Positions 9,752-18,494 of a stretch of 64,000 nt of DNA are shown piece after piece. This DNA is from Bacteroidales bacterium (GTDB lineage Bacteria; Bacteroidota; Bacteroidia; Bacteroidales; Bacteroidaceae), in contig SFEP01000005.1 in the NCBI GenBank assembly GCA_004557185.1, positions 1 through 64,000 of the forward strand. The letters run 5' to 3'. The notes below the pieces were generated by a model, which had not been told where the DNA came from, searched no databases, and saw only the letters and a list, made by a program, of their open reading frames with translations. The position numbers were made by a program, and so were the translations under genes. Position 1 is the first letter of the stretch. Each line of letters starts with the position of its first letter.

Positions 9752-9759
9752 TATCTTTG
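9752..9759 (+). promoter_or_regulatory. -7 box giving a near-leaderless transcript
   Basis: TATCTTTG ends only 5 nt before the ATG at 9765, so transcription would begin at or next to the start codon. There is no obvious TTTG at -33. Confidence 0.6.
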
Positions 9760-9764
9760 CAGCC

Positions 9765-10577
9765 ATGAAAACTCTACAGCATTTCTTAGTTTTCGCTGTA
9801 ACCGTGTGTTGGTGTGCAGGTTGCAGCATGATTGACTACCATCCTTACGACACACGGGTGAGCGGAGCACACGACATCAACCGCCGCAACGCCGAGCGCA
9901 TCACCGCCTCATGCGAGGGGCGCGACGAGGTGCACTTTGTGCTGATAAGCGACACGCAACGCTGGTATGACGAAACGGAGGACGCCGTGCGCTCCATCAA
10001 TGCACGCAGCGACGTGGACTTTGTTATTCACTGCGGCGACATCTCTGACTTCGGCATGACCAAGGAGTTTGAACTGCAGCGCGACATACTGAACCGCTTG
10101 CACGTGCCCTACGTGGTACTGCTCGGCAACCACGACTGCCTCGGCACGGGCGCTGACACCTTCCGCTACATCTTTGGCGAACCTAACTTTGCCTTCAACG
10201 CGGGTGACACGCATTTTCTCTGCCTCAACAGCAACGCCTTCGAGTACGACTACTCGGTGGCCATACCCGACTTCGGGTTCATCACGGCCGACCGCGAGGC
10301 ACTGCCCGCCACCGTGCGGCGCACCGTGGTGGCCATGCATGCGCAGCCCACGTCGGACCAGTTTAACAACAACGTGGCTGAACTCTTTCAGTACGAAATA
10401 CGGCGCTACCCCGGCCTCGCCTTCTGCATGTGCGGCCACGAGCACAAGTTGCAGGTCAACGAATGGTTTGGCGACGGTATCCTTTATTACGAATGTGGGG
10501 CGGCCAAAAAGCGGCAGTACATTGTGTTTCACCTCTTAAGCAACGGAAGCTATGACTACGAAGTGGTTAACTACTAA
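9765..10577 (+). CDS. Calcineurin-like metallophosphatase lipoprotein
   Basis: A 270-residue lipoprotein. The start at 9765 gives MKTLQHFLVFAVTVCWCAGC, a signal peptide with lipobox CAGC. The mature part is a metallophosphoesterase with the dimetal motifs in order: a degenerate first motif LISDTQRW (the family usually has D-x-H), HCGDISDFG, LLGNHDCLG, VVAMHAQP and CGHEHKLQ. The substrate is unknown. Location would be the periplasmic face of a membrane, or the surface. It overlaps the following barrel-protein gene by 26 bp, so the two are translated from one message and may cooperate. Confidence 0.85.
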   Translation: MKTLQHFLVFAVTVCWCAGCSMIDYHPYDTRVSGAHDINRRNAERITASCEGRDEVHFVLISDTQRWYDETEDAVRSINARSDVDFVIHCGDISDFGMTKEFELQRDILNRLHVPYVVLLGNHDCLGTGADTFRYIFGEPNFAFNAGDTHFLCLNSNAFEYDYSVAIPDFGFITADREALPATVRRTVVAMHAQPTSDQFNNNVAELFQYEIRRYPGLAFCMCGHEHKLQVNEWFGDGILYYECGAAKKRQYIVFHLLSNGSYDYEVVNY

Positions 10578-11346
10578 GGGGCTGCCCCGCGCCGCACGCC
10601 GCCTGCTGCTGGGCGCGCTGTGCCTGGTGTGGCTGCCACAGTGCATGGAGGCACAAACGGCCGCCGACACGCTGGTGGTCTACGACCTGCAAGGACGGCC
10701 TGTGCTCGTGGCCGACAGCACGGTGCGCCGCGCCGCGCGGCAACTGGCCTGCACCGACTCCACAGCCAGGCAGCCTAAGCCTCAGCGCACCTTCTACGAC
10801 CGTCACCGCGAACGCTACATCAGCCGCTGGCAACGGCTGCTTCCCTCGCAGTACACGCTGCAATTTGCGGGCAGCATCGGTCTGCTCAACGCGGGCTTGG
10901 GATGGCACTATGCCAAGGGCCACTGCGAAACGGAACTCCTGGTGGGCTTTGTGCCGCGCTACCACAGCGAGTGCGCCAAGGCCACCTTCACCCTCAAGCA
11001 GCGCTACGTGCCCTGGCTCAAGCGCATCAGCCGCCGCTGGACGCTGCACCCGCTCACCACGGGACTGGCCTTCAACACCATCTCGGGCGACGACTTCTGG
11101 AAAAACGAGCCGGCCAAATATCCCAAGAACTACTACGGGTTTTCCACCAAGGTGCGCATTCACGTGTTTCTGGGGCAAGAGGCGGAGTATCACATTCCGC
11201 GCAGCAAGCGCCTGCTGCATTCCTCGGTGACGGGCTACTACGAAATAGGCACGTGCGACATGTATCTCATCAGCAAGGTAACGAATAAAAGCATACCTTT
11301 GCGCGAGGTCCTGTCGCTGGCATTCGGCCTCAGGTTTCACATGTAA
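10552..11346 (+). CDS. Probable outer-membrane beta-barrel protein
   Basis: A 264-residue protein whose signal peptide includes LLLGALCLVWLPQCMEAQ (about residues 18-35). The mature part alternates short strands with aromatic residues (YTLQFAGSIGLLNAGLGWHY, KVRIHVFLGQEAEYHI) and ends in LAFGLRFHM, the alternating hydrophobic C-terminus expected of a barrel. I cannot assign a named family. The start overlaps the metallophosphatase gene; an internal start is possible but would lose the signal peptide. Confidence 0.7.
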   Translation: MTTKWLTTKGLPRAARRLLLGALCLVWLPQCMEAQTAADTLVVYDLQGRPVLVADSTVRRAARQLACTDSTARQPKPQRTFYDRHRERYISRWQRLLPSQYTLQFAGSIGLLNAGLGWHYAKGHCETELLVGFVPRYHSECAKATFTLKQRYVPWLKRISRRWTLHPLTTGLAFNTISGDDFWKNEPAKYPKNYYGFSTKVRIHVFLGQEAEYHIPRSKRLLHSSVTGYYEIGTCDMYLISKVTNKSIPLREVLSLAFGLRFHM

Positions 11347-11357
11347 CTCCTTGCCTC

Positions 11358-11645
11358 ATGATAACGCTCAAACGCCCTCTTCGCCCCCTGCTCGGCATGC
11401 TGGCCGTAGCGGCTGGTGCTGCCGCCGTGTGGTGCGGGGTGTGCTTGCATGAAACGCCACCACACCTCGCAATTCCTCTTTCTGCTCAACCCCATGAAGC
11501 GCTCCTTGCTGCACGACCCACAGGTGCAGGTGGTGCTACTCAAACGGAAGAGCCAGTTCGACAGGTAGGGGCAGGAAATGTCAGGGTTACTAATGGATAC
11601 TCAATGTGTCTACCTATATCACTATTTCTCGCCAAGCCAAAGTGA
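11358..11645 (+). CDS. Possible small membrane/secreted protein
   Basis: An open frame of 95 residues begins 11 bp after the barrel gene, with LRPLLGMLAVAAGAAAVWCGVCL resembling a signal or single membrane segment. The remainder has no recognisable motif and ends just before a terminator hairpin. It could be a real third gene of the operon or a chance frame. Confidence 0.3.
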   Translation: MITLKRPLRPLLGMLAVAAGAAAVWCGVCLHETPPHLAIPLSAQPHEALLAARPTGAGGATQTEEPVRQVGAGNVRVTNGYSMCLPISLFLAKPK

Positions 11646-11672
11646 GCAAGCACGCTTGGGTCTTTTGGATTA

Positions 11673-11727
11673 ACGAAATCGTTCGGAAAGCCATACGTTG
11701 ACTTTCCGAACGATTTCGTTTTTCCTT
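11673..11727. terminator. Bidirectional terminator
   Basis: A perfect 18-bp stem (ACGAAATCGTTCGGAAAG / CTTTCCGAACGATTTCGT) with an 11-nt loop and T-run. It separates the plus-strand operon ending near 11346-11645 from the minus-strand GH16 gene ending at 11783. Confidence 0.85.
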
Positions 11728-11782
11728 ATTATTTCACAAAGCCCCAGCCGGCACCATGGCAGCGGCTGGGGCAAGGGGGTGC

Positions 11783-14700
11783 TTAGGGCACGAGGATGCG
11801 TTGGCCGTTGAGCACGTAGACGCCCTTGGAGAGGCTCACGCGCTTGTTGCCCTGCAACTGGCCGCTCAGCAGCACGCGGCCCTGTGCGTCGACGAGGAGG
11901 GCCTCCGTGGCCTGCGGGGCTACGAGGGTGAGCTGGCCAGGAGCCACATACCAATCGAGGCGCTGGGCGGCTTCGGCGGTGCTGACGCCGGTGGCTATCT
12001 GCTCGTCGGTCTGGTACACGCGTACCCAGTCGAAGACGGTCTGGTAATTGTGGTTGACGTCGGGGAGGGCTGCATAGCCTCCGTTACCCACGCTCTGGTT
12101 GAGGATGATGTAGAAGGGCTTGTCGTAAGGCCACTGCCCGTTTTTCATGGCGTAGTCGTTGTCCTTGAGGCGGGCGTAGCTGAACACCTGTGTGCCGTCG
12201 ATGTACCACGTGAGCAAGTCCTCGGTCCACTCCAAGCCGAAGGTGTGGTAGGTGCCGTTGGTCACGCCGTCCTGCATGTGGCTCTTGGGCGGGTTGTTCG
12301 ACTGCCCGAGGCACTTGTCGCCGTCGGCGGTGGAGTTGGCCCAGCCAGTGTGAATGGTCTGGTCGGCGCGGTTCAGGGTGTTCACCTGCTCCCAGATGTC
12401 GATTTCACCTGCGTAGGGCCAGCCTTTGCTGTTGTCCTGTGGCATCATCCAGAAGGCGGGGAAGTTGCCCGAGTACGGTATTGTGCGCAGGCGGCCTTCT
12501 ACCTTGCCGTAGAGGAAGGAGAACTTGTTGCTGCTCTGCACGGCGCCGCTAATCATGGCCACCTTTTGGCCGTTGAACACCTCGTCGTCGTGCGTGTTGG
12601 GGATGCAGCGCAGCACGAGTTCGCCGTCCTCTATGTAGCCCGTTTCCTGCTGTCCCGTTTCGGTCATGGCGATGAAACGCTTCCAGGTGGGGTTCTCGCG
12701 CACAGAGCGCTCCCACTTGGTGGGGTAGGGCATGGAGCCGTTGGGCTGGTTGAATTCGTCGGAGAAGACGAGCTTGTAGGCGTTCGTGCCGTCGGGCTCG
12801 AAGATGGCCGTCACCCTGACGTTGCCGTTGAGGCTGTCGGCGGGCATTTCATAGGTTGCATTGCCGGGCACGGTGTACTCGTTCCACTGGCGGTTGCCGC
12901 GGATGTACTGCTCACCGTCGATGTTCTGACCGTGGCGTATCACCATTTCGCGACACACGTAGCCGTCGGCAGCAGGCACGGGTCGCAGCGTGAGGCCGCC
13001 TTGCCTGAAAGCATAGCCCTTGTACAGACCTGTGGTGCCAGCGCCGTGCACGGACCCGTTCTCGGTCTGCACGTCAAGGGAACAAGCTTGGCCGTGTACG
13101 TTGATGTAGAAGTCTACAATGTAGCCACCTGTGTTGTTGGCGGTGGTGTCGGGGCGGGTGCGCGTCCAGTCGGTGACCCAGCGGGCGCGGTAGACGCCGA
13201 CAGGAAGCCCGCCAGGCACGCGAAAAGTGGGCAGCGCGTTGGCAGGCACTGCGGCGGGACGTCCGTTGATGATTTTGCCCAGACTGTTGTGTCCCACGGC
13301 GCTTTCACCCGAGCCGCTGTCGAGCAGGTAGGTGTAGGCAATGAGTTCGCCATTCATGGTGGGCGTGCCGTTGGCATTCATTTCCACGTTGAACTGGCCG
13401 TCCTGGTTGAGGTCTATATAAAGGTAGTGGTGCATGCCGGCGTTGCCGTTGTTGTAGTCGACGGTGGTGGTAACCTCTTCGCCGGGAATAAAGTGTACCA
13501 TCTGCGGAATGAGGTTGCGCACGGCGTAGTCCTGCGCCTCCTCGGGGAGTGCAAGGGTCTGCGTGCCGTCGGAGCTACTCGTAAAGGTGATGGACTTGAG
13601 CTGACGCTGCTGTGCCACGGCGCCCTCGGGCATGGAGATGTGATAGTCTTCGCCTCCCACCTCGGTCGTGCCGTTGTCCTGCGGGAAGTAGGGCGTGATG
13701 CGCACATCGCCTTGCACTATAGGAATCGTGCAGGTGTTGTCCTTGAAGGCATAGGCGGGAACGACAAAGTCTTGATACTGCGGGGTTTCGTGCACCAGGC
13801 TGTCGCCGTCGAGGTTGTAGCCCATGCGTATTGCAACGTGCGAAAATTTGAAGCCGTTGGCAGGCTGCACCTTGAAAGTGAAGGGCTCACCGTAGGGGAT
13901 GCGGCGCGTTTCGAACTGCGAGCCGTCGGCATTGAGTATCTCGCCGTTGGTGCCCTCGGCGTTCTGTCCGCGCGACACGGTCACTTCGTCAGCGTGCACA
14001 TTGAGACGGGTGTCCACAATCACGCCGCCGTTGGAGATGAGCAGGTTGCCGGGATCGCTGTTACCGCCAGCATCGATGCAGTCCCAGTCCACCTTGTAGC
14101 GCAGGCGGTAGTAGCCAGGCTGCAGGTCGGCAGGCACGGTGAAGGAGGGTGGCTGCACGCTGCCGCCTTGGTTGCTAATGCTCTCGCCCTTGCTGTTCTT
14201 GCCCTGGTAGTAGGAGTAGGCCATCACGTCGCTGCCTTCGGCGGGCGTGCCGTTGTCGTTGAGCGAGGTGTTGAACTTACCGTCGCTGAGGCGGTCAAGG
14301 TACACGTAACTGTGCATCCACGTACCGGGGTGGTAAGAGCTGCTCATCGTCACGGTTTCGCCAGCCTTTGCGCTGAACGCTGAAGCCAGTTGATCATGAT
14401 AGCCGCGCTTGTTGCTTTGCTGGTTGATGCCGAGGACCTGGCCGTTGAAGAAAATGGAGTTGGTAAAGCGGTCGGTGCGCGACAGCGTGGCGTTCTTATC
14501 GAAGTTGATGGGGTACGAGCCATACTGCACGCGGGGCGTGGGGTCGTTGTTGACCTCAATATTATCTACATACACGAGGAAGTCCTCGGCCAGGGCGTGT
14601 GTGGGTTCGCAGTCGGGCACGATGACGAGGCTGTGTATGTCGATGCCGCCAGCGCCCTTAACGGCAAACACGGCGTCGAACCACTTGTCCTGTATGAGGG

Positions 14701-15166
14701 GCGTGGAGCAGAGTTCATTGAACTGCTCTACCTCGGGCGACTGGTTGTCCCATTCCTGGCGCTTGCCCAGTCCCACGAGCATCACGCGGCCGGTGTTGGG
14801 GCGGTGCATCATGACGTGCACATACTTCATCGTGGTGGTGAGTTCGAAGGGCTCGCTGAGGTCCACCCTCACGCCGAACACGTTGCTGGCGAAGCGGGAG
14901 CGCTGGAAGCCCAGCACGTTATCCGACACGTTGGTTTCGCCGGCCAGTTCGTCTACTTCCTTGAAGGGGTTTGCCGTCACGGCCACGTTGCCCTGCAGGC
15001 GCTGCTGGCCCGAGGCGTCGGCGCGGAAGGGGGAGTTTTCCCATGAGTCGTACACGCCGAGGCTCTTGTAGCCTGTGGCTGACTCAAAATCGATGACATT
15101 GGTTTGCGCGGCCAGCAGTGCGGGCAATGCCCAAGCGGCCATGCAAGCGATATGTTTGAGTTTCAT
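11783..15166 (-). CDS. Secreted multidomain GH16 glycoside hydrolase
   Basis: A protein of 1127 residues starting MKLKHIACMAAWALPALLAAQ, a signal peptide. I chose the ATG at 15166; the frame also opens from a TTG four codons earlier. The N-terminal about 200 residues look like a beta-sandwich. Two GEVED-like modules follow (HSYVYLDRLSDGKFN and HHYLYIDLNQDGQFN). The C-terminal catalytic domain is GH16, with the retaining motif EIDIWE (ExDxxE) in AGEIDIWEQVN and nearby FPAFWMMPQ. GH16 cleaves beta-1,3/1,4 glucans or galactans; the exact substrate is not readable. The end (VYVLNGQRILVP) is a type IX-like sorting tail. It lies 27 bp after the GH29 gene, probably in one operon. Confidence 0.85.
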   Translation of the reverse strand: MKLKHIACMAAWALPALLAAQTNVIDFESATGYKSLGVYDSWENSPFRADASGQQRLQGNVAVTANPFKEVDELAGETNVSDNVLGFQRSRFASNVFGVRVDLSEPFELTTTMKYVHVMMHRPNTGRVMLVGLGKRQEWDNQSPEVEQFNELCSTPLIQDKWFDAVFAVKGAGGIDIHSLVIVPDCEPTHALAEDFLVYVDNIEVNNDPTPRVQYGSYPINFDKNATLSRTDRFTNSIFFNGQVLGINQQSNKRGYHDQLASAFSAKAGETVTMSSSYHPGTWMHSYVYLDRLSDGKFNTSLNDNGTPAEGSDVMAYSYYQGKNSKGESISNQGGSVQPPSFTVPADLQPGYYRLRYKVDWDCIDAGGNSDPGNLLISNGGVIVDTRLNVHADEVTVSRGQNAEGTNGEILNADGSQFETRRIPYGEPFTFKVQPANGFKFSHVAIRMGYNLDGDSLVHETPQYQDFVVPAYAFKDNTCTIPIVQGDVRITPYFPQDNGTTEVGGEDYHISMPEGAVAQQRQLKSITFTSSSDGTQTLALPEEAQDYAVRNLIPQMVHFIPGEEVTTTVDYNNGNAGMHHYLYIDLNQDGQFNVEMNANGTPTMNGELIAYTYLLDSGSGESAVGHNSLGKIINGRPAAVPANALPTFRVPGGLPVGVYRARWVTDWTRTRPDTTANNTGGYIVDFYINVHGQACSLDVQTENGSVHGAGTTGLYKGYAFRQGGLTLRPVPAADGYVCREMVIRHGQNIDGEQYIRGNRQWNEYTVPGNATYEMPADSLNGNVRVTAIFEPDGTNAYKLVFSDEFNQPNGSMPYPTKWERSVRENPTWKRFIAMTETGQQETGYIEDGELVLRCIPNTHDDEVFNGQKVAMISGAVQSSNKFSFLYGKVEGRLRTIPYSGNFPAFWMMPQDNSKGWPYAGEIDIWEQVNTLNRADQTIHTGWANSTADGDKCLGQSNNPPKSHMQDGVTNGTYHTFGLEWTEDLLTWYIDGTQVFSYARLKDNDYAMKNGQWPYDKPFYIILNQSVGNGGYAALPDVNHNYQTVFDWVRVYQTDEQIATGVSTAEAAQRLDWYVAPGQLTLVAPQATEALLVDAQGRVLLSGQLQGNKRVSLSKGVYVLNGQRILVP

Positions 15167-15193
15167 AGAAAGATACAAGTTAGGTGTGGTGGG

Positions 15194-16711
15194 TTAGAAA
15201 ACGGAAACGGTGTGCAGGCAGGGGCAGTCCTTGGCATCGTTGATGGTGATGCGCACGGCTTTGGCCGTAACAGGATTCTTATAGCTGTCGCTCGTGCTAC
15301 CGTTGAGCGGGATGATGCGCTTGTAGCCAATGGTGGAGGTAGTGATGTTGCCGCCCTGTCGTGTCCAGCCATCAGTACCGTTGGCGCTGGTTTCGATGGT
15401 GAAACTCTTCACGCGCTGTCCGAGCTGTATGTACTCTTGCAGGGCTACGTAATAGAGCGTCTGGGGCTCACTCCACGTCAGGGTGATGGTGGCCTGCTTC
15501 TGGCCGTCGTTGGGCGCCCAGTAGGTGTCGATGTTGCCGTCGTTCAGGTTGGAGGCGGCATAGGTGCGGCTCTGACCGTCGGCACGCTGTTCGCTCACCT
15601 GCGCCGTGGCGGTGAGGGCCTTGTCGGTGCCGAGACGTGCCTGCAGCATTTTGCCTAACTCGCGGAGCACGGTGACGTCCTGATCGGGCAGCACGCCGGC
15701 TTTGTTGGGCGGGAAGTTGAGGATGAGCGTGGCGTTGCGTCCCACGGTTTCCAGATACATTTTGAACAGTGTGGCGGCGCTCTTCACGCCTTCGCCGTCG
15801 TGGTAGAACCATCCGCTCGTGGTGGCCTTGGCATCGCTCTCGCCGGCGTTCCACTTCCAGGCGTTCTCGTCGCCCGAGGTGCCCGAGCCATACGACCAGC
15901 AGGTTTCGCCTGCCCAGCCGGCCTCGTTGCCTATCCAGCGGGCCTCGCCGCCCACGCCCCAGAGTATGATTTCGGGGCACGACTTATGCACGGAGTCGCG
16001 CAGGTTGGGCACATCGTAGTAGGTGCTCTGGTCCACTTTGCGCGTTTCGTTGGCACCGCCATACCAGCCATTACCGCCGTTGGCTCCGTCGAACCACATT
16101 TCAAACTGGTCGGCACCGTAATGCGCCAATTCGAAGCATTGCTTCAAGAAGACGTCGCGCACATACGACTTGCCCTCGATGTCCTTGCCGTAGTATTTGC
16201 TGTTGCGGTCCCAGGGCGACACGTAGAAGCCATACTTCATGTCCAGCTCCTTAGCCGCCTTGGCAAAGTCGGCGGGGATATTGAGCGTGGCCGCATACTG
16301 GTTGCTGCTTTTCGTGGCGTTGTGGTCGGTGGTCTCGGTGGGCCAGAGGCAGAAGCCGTCGTGGTGCTTCACCACGGCAATGCCGCCCTTCATGCCGGCA
16401 GCCTTGCAGGCCTCAAGCCACTGCTTGGGGTTGGGCTTGCCCGTGGGGGCAAATTGGTTCACGTTCTCGTTGCCAAAGCCCCACTCCTGCCCGGTGTAGG
16501 TGTTCATGCCGTAGTGGAAGAAGGCATAAAACTCCGTCTGGTTCCACTTGAGCTGCCGCGCCGTGGGCACGGGGAACACGGGCCGCGGTTCGTTGTCGGG
16601 ATTGCTGAGCGTCTGCTGCACAAGCCCAAAGGCATTTTGCTGCGCCTGTGCCTGTCCGGAAAAGCCGAACGCCAAGGCAGCGGTCGCCAGCATAAGCGTA
16701 GTTCTCTTCAT
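15194..16711 (-). CDS. Alpha-L-fucosidase, GH29, with C-terminal discoidin-like domain
   Basis: A 505-residue secreted enzyme that releases terminal alpha-L-fucose. The signal peptide is MKRTTLMLATAALAFGFSGQAQA. The catalytic TIM-barrel shows FHYGMNTYTGQEWG, KHHDGFCLWPT and YGFYVSPWDRN, and the nucleophile aspartate lies in FEMWFDGANG (Asp208). Residues about 370-505 look like an F5/8 type C (discoidin) domain (NLNDGNIDTYWAPNDG). The GH16 enzyme follows after 27 bp, suggesting joint attack on a fucosylated glycan. Confidence 0.93.
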   Translation of the reverse strand: MKRTTLMLATAALAFGFSGQAQAQQNAFGLVQQTLSNPDNEPRPVFPVPTARQLKWNQTEFYAFFHYGMNTYTGQEWGFGNENVNQFAPTGKPNPKQWLEACKAAGMKGGIAVVKHHDGFCLWPTETTDHNATKSSNQYAATLNIPADFAKAAKELDMKYGFYVSPWDRNSKYYGKDIEGKSYVRDVFLKQCFELAHYGADQFEMWFDGANGGNGWYGGANETRKVDQSTYYDVPNLRDSVHKSCPEIILWGVGGEARWIGNEAGWAGETCWSYGSGTSGDENAWKWNAGESDAKATTSGWFYHDGEGVKSAATLFKMYLETVGRNATLILNFPPNKAGVLPDQDVTVLRELGKMLQARLGTDKALTATAQVSEQRADGQSRTYAASNLNDGNIDTYWAPNDGQKQATITLTWSEPQTLYYVALQEYIQLGQRVKSFTIETSANGTDGWTRQGGNITTSTIGYKRIIPLNGSTSDSYKNPVTAKAVRITINDAKDCPCLHTVSVF

Positions 16712-16762
16712 GTGTTTGATGCGTTTTTCTTATCAGGTTAAACAGATTTTCTATGCTCTCTC

Positions 16763-17242
16763 TTATTGCGGATAATGCAGGTTTTCGTCGGTAGCCACCA
16801 GGAGCACCTCGTCCAGGTATTTGCGGCTCTCCCACCGCGCCATGGGCAGGTCGTGCAGCAGGTAGTTACCGCAGTCACGGGGTGTGGTGCCGGGCACTTC
16901 GCCCTCGAAGCCGGCCACGAACTCAAAGGTGCGTATGAGCACGGGCAGCAGGTCGCGGCTCTCGTAGTCGCCCCTGACGAGCAGGTAGTTGCCCGTGAGG
17001 CAGCCCATCGGCCCCCAATACACGATGCGGTCCTTCCACTCGGCATCGTTGCGCAGGTAGGTGGCAGCCAGGTGCTCAATGGTGTGCAGCGCGCCCTGGC
17101 CCAATGCCGGTTCGCGGTTCGGTGCTTTCATGCGCACATCGAAGGTGGTCACCACTTCGCCGCCCACCACGTCCTTGCGCGATACATACACGCCGCGCAG
17201 CAGTCGGAGGTGATCGATGGTGAAACTTGGAATTTTGTCCAT
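16763..17242 (-). CDS. luxS: S-ribosylhomocysteine lyase
   Basis: A 159-residue cytosolic metalloenzyme that splits S-ribosylhomocysteine into homocysteine and DPD, the precursor of autoinducer-2. The metal site is H53-T-I-E-H57 plus C124 in PRDCGNY, with catalytic E56 and C81 (GPMGCLTG). The family length is about 155-160. The gene upstream on the same strand encodes the MTA/SAH nucleosidase that makes its substrate, 33 bp away, so the two form an activated-methyl-cycle unit. A TATATATATA island lies in that short gap. Confidence 0.95.
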   Translation of the reverse strand: MDKIPSFTIDHLRLLRGVYVSRKDVVGGEVVTTFDVRMKAPNREPALGQGALHTIEHLAATYLRNDAEWKDRIVYWGPMGCLTGNYLLVRGDYESRDLLPVLIRTFEFVAGFEGEVPGTTPRDCGNYLLHDLPMARWESRKYLDEVLLVATDENLHYPQ

Positions 17243-17275
17243 TGGGTTTGGTTTTTCAAGTATATATATAGGTGT

Positions 17276-18001
17276 TTAGAGGCTGGAGGCGGTGCTGCCG
17301 GCGCCCTCGGCCATCGCGGCCAAGTGCTGCAACAGGGCGCGGGTCACGCCAAACGACTTGTGGGCCATGGTGCTCCAGAAGTCGAGGTACTGGTCGAAAT
17401 GGTTGTCGGCGCCGGGCGTGTCGCTGATGATGCGGAAACTCAGAAAGGGCACGCCGTAGAGGTGGCACACCTGTGCTATGGCGGCGCTCTCCATATCCAC
17501 GGCCAAGGCTTCGGGATAGGCCGTCTTGATGCGGTGCAGTTCGGCTTTGTCGGTGATAAACTGGTCGCCGCTGCATATCAGTCCGCTGTGCAGGGGCGTG
17601 TCGGTTTGCGTTTGCAGGGCGGCTTGCAGCAGCTGGGCGTCGGCCTCGAAGTAGAGGGGCAAGCCCTGCACCTGACCGTGCTCAGCCTCGGGGCCGCAGT
17701 CCACGTCGTGATAAGCCACCCGCTGGCCGGCCACCACATGCATCACGCCCATTTGGGCATCGAGTCCGCCGGCCACGCCCGTGTTGACAAGGGCGTCGGG
17801 AGCGTAGCGGCGTAGGAGTTCCACGGCGCCTACAGCAGCGTTCACCTTGCCTATGCCGCTCTCGGCCAGCACCAGATGCAGCGCACCGAAACGGCCCTCC
17901 ACAAAGCGCAGATGGCCGCAAGGTGTTTCGTGCACGTCGTGCAGCAGGGCCACTAACTGCTCATGCTCCTTGTGCATGGCGTTGATAATCCCTATAGTCA
18001 T
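17276..18001 (-). CDS. mtnN: 5'-methylthioadenosine/S-adenosylhomocysteine nucleosidase
   Basis: A 241-residue cytosolic nucleosidase that removes adenine from MTA and SAH. The ATG at 18001 gives MTIGIINAMHKEHEQL, the standard N-terminus with the catalytic glutamate region. LAESGIGKVNAAVGA, NTGVAGGLD, VDMESAAIAQVC (ribose contact) and ISDTPGADNH (catalytic aspartate) follow in order. The frame extends to 18346 across a promoter and a repeat array and is not used. With luxS it recycles SAH to homocysteine. Confidence 0.93.
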   Translation of the reverse strand: MTIGIINAMHKEHEQLVALLHDVHETPCGHLRFVEGRFGALHLVLAESGIGKVNAAVGAVELLRRYAPDALVNTGVAGGLDAQMGVMHVVAGQRVAYHDVDCGPEAEHGQVQGLPLYFEADAQLLQAALQTQTDTPLHSGLICSGDQFITDKAELHRIKTAYPEALAVDMESAAIAQVCHLYGVPFLSFRIISDTPGADNHFDQYLDFWSTMAHKSFGVTRALLQHLAAMAEGAGSTASSL

Positions 18002-18065
18002 GATTTTCAAAGTGTATATGGCAACTTCGTGCGCTTGCTTGACGACAAAGGCGCAATTTGATAAG

Positions 18066-18101
18066 CAAAAATAGAAAATAAACATCACTCTTGCCAACAA
18101 A
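18066..18101 (-). promoter_or_regulatory. Promoter for mtnN-luxS
   Basis: On the minus strand TATTTTTG (18066-18073) has TTG (18095-18097) about 21 nt upstream. The leader to the ATG at 18001 is about 60 nt. Confidence 0.5.
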
Positions 18102-18250
18102 CTGCCTATATGTGGCTTAAAAAAAGATTTTTTTTGATTTTCTCCCTCCATCTGCCCCTCTCCCACCCCTCCTTGCCGAGCCGTTTTGCGGGGTGACCAT
18201 AACGGGGCTATGGGTTGCCGCCACGCGATGCCGCCTGCTGTGTTGCCCAC
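18102..18250. other. Intergenic stretch upstream of mtnN
   Basis: It contains an A-run/T-run block (about 18118-18140) that may be an UP-like element or curved DNA. No gene is visible. Confidence 0.4.
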
Positions 18251-18338
18251 GGCCATGGGCCACGTTGTCCACGGCCATGGGCAACGTTGTCCGCGGCCGT
18301 GGGCAACGTTGTCCGCGGCCGTGGGCAACGCAAGGAAT
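18251..18338. repeat. Array C, copy 1: four 22-bp units
   Basis: GGCCRTGGGC-x-ACG-type units start at 18251, 18273, 18295 and 18317, exactly 22 bp apart. Each contains GGCC, TGGGC and the palindrome CAACGTTG (first unit CCACGTTG). A second copy of the same array family lies at 48730. Confidence 0.9.
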
Positions 18339-18378
18339 CCGTTCATGTCACGGGAAAGTCGGGGTGTGTCACAACAAG

Positions 18379-18448
18379 ATGCCGTGAAAAAAAGCGGGCA
18401 CGTGTGGGACGAATGCTTTCGCCTGATGTGCTCTTTTTTTCACGGCAT
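18379..18448. repeat. Long-armed hairpin E1
   Basis: ATGCCGTGAAAAAAAG (18379-18394) is perfectly inverted at 18433-18448 with a 38-nt loop. It lies just after the rluA-family stop (18495, minus strand), so it may act as a terminator. The same arm (ATGCCGTGAA..AAAA) occurs at 26349, and its ATGCCGTG end matches cassette A. Confidence 0.8.
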
Positions 18449-18494
18449 GATGGTTTCCTGCCCGCCCTTCGGCTCCACGGGGCACAGTGGGTGT

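Noticed and set aside
17276..18346. MTA/SAH nucleosidase starting at 18346
   Set aside because: The extra 115 residues run through a T-tract, promoter and repeat array C. The family start is MTIGIINAM at 18001.
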